Position numbers and translations under genes: made by a program. DNA of 26,489 nt from contig WELA01012722.1 in NCBI GenBank assembly GCA_009602735.1, positions 662,001 through 688,489 of the forward strand, read 5' to 3'. The stretch is from Mesotaenium endlicherianum. Lineage: Eukaryota > Streptophyta > Zygnematophyceae > Zygnematales > Mesotaeniaceae. The stretch's first letter is position 1. Each line of letters opens with the position of its first letter. Below, one piece after another: positions 17,301 to 24,366 of this stretch. Under the pieces are notes generated by a model. The model did no database searches, was not told where the DNA came from, and saw only the letters and a list, made by a program, of their open reading frames with translations.

Positions 17301-18415
17301 CCATCTGAGGTTCACCAGTTCCTGCCAGGTGTCGATCCCTGCAACGCTGAACCTCACTAACCTAGTTCCAGCCGGACCACCCGAAACCCCCGGAAGGGAT
17401 CTTGAACCCCACCGGGCAGGCCTTCAGTTCTGCAGCCTGTGCTCTGAGCGCGCATAGCCCACGCACACGCCCCCCGTACTCGAAAAACCTCGTGCCTGCC
17501 CCTCTTCAAGCTGCGGCGGCACGCCCATAACTGACGCACGCACGCGCACAAGCGCGCGCGTGCGTGCCTCTTAACGCGAGCAGCTCGCTAGTGCCGTATC
17601 CAATAGGTGTGCTCCTCAGCCCATACTCTTCAATATATATACGTGTATATGCGCTGGCAGGTTTCGTGGCTCTCGGTGTCGACTCTGTTTGCGCCCTCGT
17701 AAGCGTGTGCTTGCCCAGCTTGTGCCAAGGCAAGCAAGGAGAGGATCTTTATCACGAGCTTTGCAGGCACGTGACCCCGGGCGCACATGTACGGAATCGA
17801 ACGTCCGGTTCGTGAACAGTCGCTTTTGGTTGATGGCTCGCGCGGCGCGCACAGGGGGGTGGGGCGAGAGCAAGCGGATGATCAGATGTCAAGGAGGCGC
17901 CGTCACGTGCACGTGCAAACACACACGCTCTGTGCACACCACCCTCCCTTCCCCCCCCTCCCCCTCCCACATAAATACGTACATGCACACGCATGTCTTC
18001 GCACATATACATTTTCTCCTTCCTACGTTCATCCATGCAAATACACGCGTGCACGCACACACGTGCACGCACGCACACACTGTGTTAGCTCAAACTTATC
18101 CCCTTTTTCCATGTATCAATCTCTCGAGCTTGCTCTGTGGCGGGAATTACACGTGGGGGGGGGGGCAAGCAGGTGGAGGATAGGGGATCAGCCATAAAGG
18201 GGCCCACGCGCGTCGACCTGTACCATCACTCTCACCACAATGCCCTCCAGTGGGGCCGGCGCACAACCAAGGTTGGCTTTCTAGGCTTCAATGCCGGTCA
18301 GGGGCCGGTCAAAGGCTGGTCAACTGTTCGTCTCGTGGCTTGGAACCATATGGCCATTTCGTTTTCGTTGGCCCTAGGTCGGGTGCCGAGCCCGTCCTGT
18401 GTGTGCCGGGAATAG
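14213..18415 (+). CDS. 3D-domain protein (three-aspartate, RlpA/MltA-like barrel), four recognised exons, 5' end unresolved
   Basis: Exons are about 14213-14376, 15746-15818, 16580-16750 and 18173-18415. Exon 1 carries CSCGYCCKWEWG, the C-x-C-x-x-C-C motif often found just before 3D domains in bacteria. Exon 2 gives GLTANGRYP, matching the TASG/TATG strand. Exons 3 and 4 give GTIAADTRFYPFGTKMYIPG, then YGWGV|VEDRGSAIKG, RVDLYH and ALQWGRRTTKV. The three conserved aspartates of the domain (PF06725) are present: AADTR, VEDRG and RVDL. Relatives with this double-psi barrel fold act on cell-wall glycans or bind them, e.g. the catalytic domain of MltA. The substrate here is unknown. No signal peptide is visible because the 5' end is missing. 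Junctions 2/3 and 3/4 are phase 0 and clean; the exon 1 donor is less certain. Confidence 0.85.
14474..14560 (+). repeat. CT-rich microsatellite (ctctcgctctccct then (ccct)n)
   Basis: Nearly pure pyrimidine run of about 85 bp that ends in seven or so CCCT units. Such homopurine-homopyrimidine DNA can form triplexes. Confidence 0.9.
14990..15680 (+). repeat. G-rich degenerate minisatellite in intron
   Basis: Words of the type gtgggagatgtatga and agtgggtgggagat recur irregularly every 30-40 bp, all G-rich on the transcribed strand. Many runs of three or more G make quadruplex formation plausible. Confidence 0.7.
15139..15210 (+). repeat. Telomere-like cluster (ggctagggttaggg variants)
   Basis: About ten degenerate units of CTAGGG, TTAGGG, TTCAGGG and TTCGGG occur in tandem. 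A second small cluster of TTTCGGG lies at about 15693-15711. The units are mixed and interstitial, so this is not a chromosome end. Confidence 0.7.
15746..15818 (+). CDS. 3D-domain gene, exon 2 (73 bp)
   Basis: A short exon between tgtgcgcag| and cag|GTATGC. It encodes YWTDTTLLGDHYQGLTANGR followed by YPGQ. The segment matches the first strand and the T-A-(S/N/T)-G turn of 3D domains. It begins with one base completing a split codon and ends in phase 0. Confidence 0.75.
15819..16579 (+). other. Intron 2 of the 3D gene (761 bp)
   Basis: It holds a GT-rich alternating purine-pyrimidine stretch at about 16122-16258 and an A10 run near 16426. No other gene is evident on either strand. Confidence 0.65.
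16122..16258 (+). repeat. Degenerate (GT)n/(GTGC)n tract
   Basis: Alternating purine-pyrimidine sequence such as gtgcgtgcgtgtgtgagtgtgt, prone to Z-DNA. It creates long but meaningless ORFs on both strands (Val/Cys/Ser and His/Thr/Arg rich). Confidence 0.8.
16580..16750 (+). CDS. 3D-domain gene, exon 3 (171 bp)
   Basis: Acceptor caagcgtgcag|TCG, donor GTG|GTACGC, 57 codons. The first half (SRPGLFSALSLRRPEKIPGR) is an insertion before the core compared with minimal bacterial domains. The second half carries the first conserved aspartate and the YPFGTKMYIPGYGWGV core. Confidence 0.9.
16899..16975 (+). repeat. 11-bp minisatellite, seven copies
   Basis: The unit TATGAGCCCTA occurs in seven head-to-tail copies with single-base variants (TACGAGCCCTA, TATGAGCTCTA, TATGAGCCCCA, TGTGTGCCCTA). 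There are no gaps between copies. Confidence 0.92.
17908..18080 (+). repeat. CA-rich low-complexity tract
   Basis: Runs of cacac and cacgcac interleaved with a pyrimidine patch (cccttccccccc). Complementary in type to the GT-rich tract in the previous intron. Confidence 0.7.
18173..18415 (+). CDS. 3D-domain gene, exon 4 (last recognised exon)
   Basis: The acceptor is gggggcaagcag|GTGGAG. VEDRGSAIKGPTRVDLYHHS continues to ALQWGRRTTKVGFL, carrying the second and third aspartates and the final strand. Bacterial domains usually end a few residues after this point. The 43-residue tail to the stop at 18413-18415 has no recognisable features. The tail could be a true extension, or AAG|GTTGGC at 18263 could be a donor to an unrecognised exon. 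Confidence 0.82.
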   Translation: MEDRGSAIKGPTRVDLYHHSHHNALQWGRRTTKVGFLGFNAGQGPVKGWSTVRLVAWNHMAISFSLALGRVPSPSCVCRE

Positions 18416-20494
18416 AGTTGCTTGCTCCTTCTTCACTGTGCATGGCTCTGGTGTCAAGTGCCTGGTCAAATGCAGTTGACCTTTGGTCAACGGCAGGTCA
18501 AACTCGCTTGCTTTGATCTGCTGGTTTTGTGGTGTGCGCGACCGCTGAGGACTTTGGACATAGAGTAAACAATTTGGTAAATCGAATCAGGGCTTGGGTT
18601 GTACGAGGCATGACCTTGGGCAAAGAGGGGGTTGCTCTTAAGACCGAGGTGTTGTGTGGCTGAGTTTTGATGCACCTCATTCCCGCAGTCGCAATATCGT
18701 CGAAAAGAATGTTCTCGTGCTTCTTTCGCGGGGGTTGGATGCTTGATTCTGCCGTGCAGGTGCTAGTTATCTTGCCCGGTCAGAGTACGGTCGACCTTAT
18801 GCAGGTTCCGGCTCCTGTGAAGGCCATCTGCAAAGGCGCTGTGTGGCTCAAACGCCTCTTCTTCTGACTTGAGGATAGGCAATCAAGGGTGTGCCTGCTC
18901 TCAAGTGTAGCTATGACAAGCTCCAGACATGTGCGGGGCATGCTCCAGGCTTTGGAGTTTGCAGCCTCTTCCCGTGCCGTCGCTTTAGTCTTTTTTGTCT
19001 ACTTCCTTGGCATACCTTATAGGGATATAAATTTGTCTTGGTGTGTTTGGAAGTTATATTGGAGCTTGCAATCGTAACTAGGGCATTTGGCTGAAGACTG
19101 CTAGGTTTTGAGCTTCGGTCTACCCCAATATTTGGTGTACCAGTTCGCCTTTAGGGAGTCTTGTTGTGGTAAGACGGAATAAAAAGCGTATTGTTGCGAG
19201 AGATTCAATAGCTTGCTTCAAGGCTTTGGCTGTCCAGGTCCAACGACCAACATGCACCTGGTTTTGAAACGAATATGTAATTAGGTCTAATTTTGCTTGA
19301 CTCAAAGAGGAGTTCCTTTGGAGACCTACAATTTTTGAAAGAATTTTTGAAGACATTCGTTGCAACATAAGGCCGCTATCACGACGTCATGACATGAAGA
19401 TGCACTTGAATTGAGCAATTGTAGAAGCTGTACTTGATCAGATCCTGTGCGCAAGATCTGAATATGCCTGATCCTTTGTCATCCACGATGTTATGGATTT
19501 AAAAGGGCACAGAAGTGCTTGTGTGCCTACATGTAATGCACGTAATAGCTTGCACAAGGACATGTATAATTGTGCACGTGCTTTTGAGTCTTCTTGTCAA
19601 TAATCAAGAAATTGGCTTATATTTGTACGTTATTTCAGCTTAAAGAATGACATGGACTAGCTTAGAGAAAACTCGTAAATTAAGCTTTGAACTATGACTA
19701 CCTCTAGTTGGATATATCAATGGAAGCCACATTGCTGCACATGCCCACACCATGAAAATGTGCAAGTGCATCGATTGACAAAAACTCATTTTCTGTTTGT
19801 TAATGATATTGGAAGGCTCAATTAAGACCTGTCGCTTTAAGTGGACGAAGACAGGGTTTTTCGTGGTTAATCGCCTTCGATGGGGACAGGCACGGCCAAC
19901 TCGGCAGGACACTCGCAGCGTGTGGTAAATTTGTGCTGCTAAAATTTACCCAGTCGATTTGACGTTTTGACACTCTCGAACTGACGGTTGCTGTAGTCTG
20001 ACGTCCCTAGACGACAAGTTCTTGAAATTTAACGTCAACAGATGGAATGAAAATGCAGGGAAGTCACAGTCGCGTGACATGCGCATGTCCCTGTCATATT
20101 TGTAGGACTAATCATCTCGCACCACACGTACTCTGCGCTAACACGTCAGGGGAGAACGCTAGGAATCTCGTCATAAACATTAAACAGTCGACATTAATGA
20201 GCTCTCCAGATAATTCAGTTCAGGGCTTCTATCCCTATGGTGGATGTTAAAGCACTATCTATACTCTAGATTTTTCTTTAGCACCTATGAAATCCAACTG
20301 ACATGAATTATAGGAGGCCTAGTTTTAGTCTGGGGAGCTACTACTCGTCTTTTACTTTGCGGGAACAGCCACTTAGCAGTTCTGACGGTAGTGAAGTTGC
20401 GACAGCAGCGGGGTTGCCCAATGGGCCCCCCATATCCTTCATAAGTTGGTCACCAGTGCTCCAATAGGTTTTATAATGCTCGTCATTCTTTCAG
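18416..20494. other. Interval between the 3D gene and the membrane-protein gene
   Basis: This stretch probably holds the 3' UTR of the 3D gene and 5' exons or introns of the next gene, but I cannot place them. Small open frames at 18667-18867 and 18889-19077 (plus strand) have no recognisable features. Several GGTCA words and a perfect palindrome lie at 18475-18491. TGTAA words, a common algal poly(A) signal, occur near 19275 and at 19532-19536. Confidence 0.35.
18475..18491. repeat. Perfect palindrome GTTGACC-TTT-GGTCAAC
   Basis: Two 7-bp arms around a 3-bp spacer. Further GGTCA words in the same orientation lie just upstream (near 18295-18322) and downstream (near 18496). The TTGAC core is that of plant W-boxes, but position near a 3' end makes regulatory use speculative. 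Confidence 0.5.
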
Positions 20495-20921
20495 TTGCCA
20501 AAGGCTACAGATTAGTGTACAAGCAAATACTGGGACTCAGATGCATGCTTGTGGAGATTCTTCATGCAAGCCAGTCCTTCGTACAAAGACACATGGGCAC
20601 TCCCCACGATGTAGAACGGGCCGGATTTGAACATCAGCACGAGCAAAACGACTCAGGATCTGCTGTACTGGAAGAAGAAGCAGCCTTGTACGAGGGACCA
20701 GCACTGGATCACGAACAAATCCCTCTCGAGAGCCCCCCCTGGAGCTCCCTTAGGGGTAATCTACGTAGAGGTGTGAGGCACCATCTGCTCATGATACAGT
20801 ACAGGTGTCGAAATTTAGTGCCAGATTGGTTCCACGAGTCTATCGCCGTCAGCTTCACTGTGGCTGCGGTGTCACTCATTCTGGCCATGGCTTTTCTCAA
20901 CGCAATTGCAATTCCTCTGAG
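20495..20921 (+). CDS. Membrane-protein gene, penultimate exon
   Basis: A good polypyrimidine tract and cag acceptor precede it, and a consensus donor GAG|GTGAGTG follows. The frame runs over 140 codons and ends with a transmembrane segment and AIAIPLR. Codon third positions are less GC-rich than in the other genes of the window. Confidence 0.65.
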
Positions 20922-21942
20922 GTGAGTGACGTCTTCCTTGTTCTGCCATGTGTAATAGTATTCTGTTCTAGCCTGCAACCAACACTAGCTCCCAAGAGTA
21001 AATTCGAACCCTGCCCCACTCAACATTGAACAGCTTCAAGCTTGCTGTAAGTTCGTTACTTCGTGTTCGGTAGCAGGGGGGTGAGAAGAAAGAAACAATG
21101 TTCACTCGTGTGGGTACTCTAGTTTCACTATCAATCTCCCATGGGAGCTGGTATGTTGCATAATGTAGCATGCCCCATGCGAATGGTCTTCAAAATCTCT
21201 ACAAAAGAAGAGAATAGCAAGCTCTGCAACATTCCCCACTATCTCCAGTGAATGTCATCTGCTCAGTTGGGAGGTTCAAGCGAGATCATTGCAAGCCACT
21301 AGGAAAAGTCAAGGAGGGAATGTCTCTTCCGACTTCCGACTGAAGTCTGTCTCCTGCATGGATTACAGGCTTCTGCAACATAAGTATACTAACAGTTTCA
21401 CTCTGCAAGAACACCAGCAATGGACGATGCACTCAGACGACTTGCACATGCACATTTTCATCTTGTCTTTGATTACATGGAGATGACATAAGAATGTCCA
21501 TGCATTATCCGTACAATATTTAAACTGACCATCACCGGACAGGTACGTATATCTCTCAGCACGTACACACATGTGCACATATATGCACACATGTATATAA
21601 AAATCTACATATATACACCTAGAGGTGTCTATGTGGCACATAGGGACATATTCTCTACTGTAATATTAAGATGTGTGCATATCTATGTACGTCTGTGGGA
21701 GCAGACCTGGGATGTCCAGAGACCTGAGGACGCCGTCTTTCGGCGGTGCCAGTCACCAGTGGGAGAAGGCTGCTCGCCTGTGTCCAGAGTGTGTGATGCT
21801 TCGAATGGAGCCTCCGGGGGACGGCGTCATGGTGGTCACGCAACTCGACGTCGGCATGTACGGGATGGAGCTCTTTGTCTCCTACCTTATCTCGGCCATG
21901 GTGGTGGCCTTCTCCATGTTCCTCATTCATTTCTCCCGATAG
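20495..21942 (+). CDS. Unrecognised membrane protein, last two exons, 5' end unresolved
   Basis: Exons are about 20495-20921 and 21705-21942. The first opens after attctttcag| and ends at CTGAG|GTGAGTG; the second opens after ggagcag|A and ends at TAG. The split codon AG|A restores Arg and the frame. The first exon begins AKGYRLVYKQILGLRCMLVE, then an acidic, probably soluble stretch (HEQNDSGSAVLEEEAALYEG), then a hydrophobic segment (SIAVSFTVAAVSLILAMAFL). The second exon has a CPEC pair and ends in a second hydrophobic segment (ELFVSYLISAMVVAFSMFLI). I do not recognise the family. No in-frame ATG precedes the first exon's acceptor except within the polypyrimidine tract, so upstream exons are expected. 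Confidence 0.65.
20922..21704 (+). other. Intron of the membrane-protein gene (783 bp)
   Basis: GTGAGTG donor and tgggagcag acceptor. An acatatatgcacac-type AT/AC-rich patch lies at about 21560-21620. No further exon is obvious inside it. Confidence 0.6.
21705..21942 (+). CDS. Membrane-protein gene, last exon
   Basis: It reads PGMSRDLRTPSFGGASHQWE, then a CPECVMLRMEPPGDG segment, then a C-terminal hydrophobic helix and the tail HFSR before the stop at 21940-21942. A helix this close to the C-terminus leaves only about four residues beyond the membrane. Confidence 0.7.
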
Positions 21943-22141
21943 ATTGCCATGGTGCCGCCATTCTTACCGGGGCTCCGACCTCCTCGGTCTTTCTGGCGCC
22001 TGCGTGGCCGGCCGGTCCTTAGATAGGTTTCCGGGGGGCGAGACTGGAGGCATGCGTGCACAAATCGTGGAGGCTCGCGTGTACTAGTCAATAAGAAATA
22101 GCAGAGGGACTACATGAGAGTAGGCAATCTGCTATTGAGGA

Positions 22142-22147
22142 AATAAA
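22142..22147 (+). terminator. Possible poly(A) signal AATAAA
   Basis: Canonical hexamer about 200 bp after the stop codon of the membrane-protein gene, on its strand. A single six-base match is weak evidence. Confidence 0.3.
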
Positions 22148-22354
22148 AGTGCACAAGCAGAGCCCCGGTCAATTTGAGGCCTCTTTCTGGTCCTCATTCA
22201 ATACTCTTGATTGATAGCAGTAGGTTCCATTCTGTGCACGACTTGCTGGGCCCAAATTGGCCCGATGTGGCCCAGGCCCCCCAAGTTGGCCTGATGTGGC
22301 CCGTTTTAGATTTGAAGTAGCTAAGGGTTTCCGACCTGAAGGGGAAGTTGGGGC

Positions 22355-22540
22355 TTGAGGCAAGAGGATGGCAACAAACTTGTGAGAGTGACAGCTGCCG
22401 CAGATTTTCAGAAGTTTGCTACTCTTTCTGATGGAATTAGCGCGCTTGTGACCAAACTCGCTGGCCCTTTTCGAACAAACTTCTACATACACCAACCTCC
22501 TTCTGATGATATCGCTGGAGATTCCCTCCAGTCAAAGTGA
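22355..22540 (+). other. Open frame with protein-like composition, status unknown
   Basis: The frame has no ATG start. It reads GNKLVRVTAAADFQKFATLS and continues through KLAGPFRTNFYIHQ to a TGA at 22538-22540. Amino-acid composition is balanced and not driven by simple repeats. It could be an exon or transposon remnant, or chance. No family is recognised. Confidence 0.2.
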
Positions 22541-22545
22541 TTTCA

Positions 22546-22551
22546 ACATAC

Positions 22552-22600
<49 letters not shown>
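22546..22600. repeat. (AT)n microsatellite
   Basis: Nearly uninterrupted AT dinucleotides over about 50 bp, with two acat interruptions at the left. Self-complementary and able to extrude a cruciform. Confidence 0.92.
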
Positions 22601-22602
<2 letters not shown>

Positions 22603-22735
22603 TATGTGTATGTGTACTCTTTAGCATAGTTCCCCCTCCACATCCTTCACATATCAATCTTTGAATCATCGCCAGCTGAACCGAGGCTTTTCTGCTTGTT
22701 GATTTTACAACACTTGAAGGGCGCAAAACTCCTTT

Positions 22736-23101
22736 TCAGTGACCCCTTCTGTTTTGCCTGCTCAATATCACTGCCGAAATTTGAAGCTGGTGTGTACGCT
22801 TTCCCACTTTGAAACTTACAATACGCCACGAGATGGCGCGTGCGTGCAATTGTGCTTTGGTGAGCGTGGTCCTAAATTGCACGGCGGCAACGTCACCAAT
22901 CATTTTGTTCATTGAGAAGTATACAGAACGAAGAAGCACGCCAGAGGTACTCCTTATCATCATTTCTTGATCAAAATCAAACTGGCTGCAGAGTGCCCAT
23001 GAGGGGGCAGGGTCATCCCACCACCTGATCATGAACAGAGTCTGTACCCTCAACGCTGCGAGCACATGTGCAAAACTGAAAATCAGCAGTACCAGTTGCA
23101 C
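22736..23101 (-). other. Open frame of about 121 codons, status unknown
   Basis: Contains RVQTLFMIRWWDDPAPSWAL and continues into SQFDFDQEMMIRS, with no repeats. A splice-acceptor-like CTCGCAG lies inside its beginning (near 23060). It is open at ordinary GC content for longer than most random frames here, but no family is recognised. Confidence 0.2.
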
Positions 23102-23409
23102 ACTGAGTACACATTGAGTACTTCAACGTGCACGGAGAAGGTACAAAAGCACACTTGCAACACATCTGCCTCTCTTTTCATGTGAATCCAGAAAGCTCTT
23201 TACTTAACCGCATACCCCAAAGTCATTACCGGCAGCAACTCACACGCATGCACTATGCTCCTCCGCGAGCTGGCTCACATCACTAGGCTCTCTCTGCCTC
23301 TGCAAGCTGGCCGCAGGACAAGCGTGCAACTGTGTCACTGCAACAAAGTAGCGAGCGAGCGAGTGAGCTCGCTCCACCGCTAACTAGCCGGCCCCACATC
23401 GCACGTCGA

Positions 23410-24366
23410 TTACGCGTGTGGGAACCAAGGGCCCAGATTGGCCGGCATCATCATCTGGGGCCCGTTTGTCAGCCCGTGTGGGGAGGAGGCGAGGCCATTG
23501 GGCAGCCCCTGGGCCATCTCCATTTGTGCATTGCCAAGCGGCACATTGCCATGTGGCGCGTGGTACATGCCCACGCCCACGTCCATGCTCATGCCCATGC
23601 TCATATTCATGCCCCCAGGAGAGGCCCCTGGAGCACCTCCGGGACCCAGGGGACCGTTTGACGCAGTGCCATTGGGCATCGCCCCCGGGTGGCGGTGGTT
23701 GCCGCCGGCGGCGCCGCCGCCAGGTGGCAGCTGGTCAAAGTTGATGGAGCGACGCGATGGCGGGCCGACGCCGCCGCCGCTGCCACCGTTGACAGCCAGG
23801 CTCTTGGCCCCGCCCTGGGCCCCGCCACGTGTCGCCCCTCCGGGCTGCCCCTGGCTCTGGCCCTGGCCCTGGCCCTGGCCTTGGCCCTGGGCGTGGTTCT
23901 GGCTCTGGGCGGGGGCGTGGCTCTGACTTGGAGCAGCGTGAGTCTGGCTGCTATTGGGCGTCCCGCCGCCGCCATTGCCGCCGCCGCCGCTGCCGCTGTT
24001 GGGTGCTCGGCCGCCGCCGCCGCCGCTGCCGCCGCCACCCCGGTGGCTTCGGTCGTGGAGGGAGCCCCCGGGGGACTTGCTGCGGCTGTGGCCGTGCATG
24101 CTGCTGCCCTGCGGGATGACAATGGAGAGTGCGTCCGACAGGCGCGTGAAGGAGGAGGAACTCCCGCCGCCTCCCCGAGAGGGGCGGCGGTGCACGGTGG
24201 CGTCGAGCGAGGGGTCGTTGCTGCTCTCCAGCCACTCGCGCTCGAGGTCGGCGGCCGACACGGGCGCGGCGGTGGTGGCGATGCGCAGGCAGCTCTGCGA
24301 GCGCCAGATGGCAAATGACAGGGGCCATAGGCCTGCCACCGTCCCGGCCATCTTGTGGAACATCAC
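23410..24366 (-). CDS. Gly-rich gene, last exon (318 codons)
   Basis: Opens after GCTGCTTCAG| with VMFHKMAGTVAGLWPLSFAI, ends at TGA. After about 65 residues it is nearly all Gly, Ser, Asn, Gln, Pro and Met. Blocks in order are SRGGGGSSSS, a poly-Gly zone, SQTHAAPSQSHAPAQSQNHA, seven or so QG pairs, PSRRSINFDQLPPGGG, and MNMSMGMSMDVGVGM. The composition is that of an intrinsically disordered tail. Confidence 0.82.
   Translation of the reverse strand: MMFHKMAGTVAGLWPLSFAIWRSQSCLRIATTAAPVSAADLEREWLESSNDPSLDATVHRRPSRGGGGSSSSFTRLSDALSIVIPQGSSMHGHSRSKSPGGSLHDRSHRGGGGSGGGGGRAPNSGSGGGGNGGGGTPNSSQTHAAPSQSHAPAQSQNHAQGQGQGQGQGQSQGQPGGATRGGAQGGAKSLAVNGGSGGGVGPPSRRSINFDQLPPGGGAAGGNHRHPGAMPNGTASNGPLGPGGAPGASPGGMNMSMGMSMDVGVGMYHAPHGNVPLGNAQMEMAQGLPNGLASSPHGLTNGPQMMMPANLGPWFPHA

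Larger units (their letters stand above)
16751..18172 (+). other. Intron 3 of the 3D gene (1422 bp)
   Basis: It splits the domain between YGWGV and VEDRG. Inside are an 11-bp minisatellite (16899-16975), a CG/GT-rich inverted patch near 17534-17562 and a CA-rich tract (about 17908-18080). No coding segment is supported. Confidence 0.75.
21943..23409. other. Interval between convergent genes, with two unexplained frames
   Basis: It lies between the plus-strand membrane-protein gene and the minus-strand Gly-rich gene, so it should hold both 3' UTRs. It contains an (AT)n microsatellite and two open frames with balanced composition (22355-22540 plus, 22736-23101 minus). Neither has a recognised domain. 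A gagcgagcgagtgagc patch lies near 23352-23370. TTACA at 22816-22820 could be a minus-strand TGTAA signal for the gene at 23410. Confidence 0.4.

Noticed and set aside
18667..19077. Two small plus-strand frames of about 62-66 codons
   Set aside because: No recognisable domain, no clear splice partners, and length expected by chance in this composition. They may be 3' UTR of the 3D gene.
23607..24318. Long Ala-rich and Arg/Pro-rich frames on both strands opposite or overlapping the Gly-rich exon
   Set aside because: They are GC-rich shadows. Only the minus frame 23410-24366 joins in phase to the exon at 24878-25060 and has a sensible helical start.
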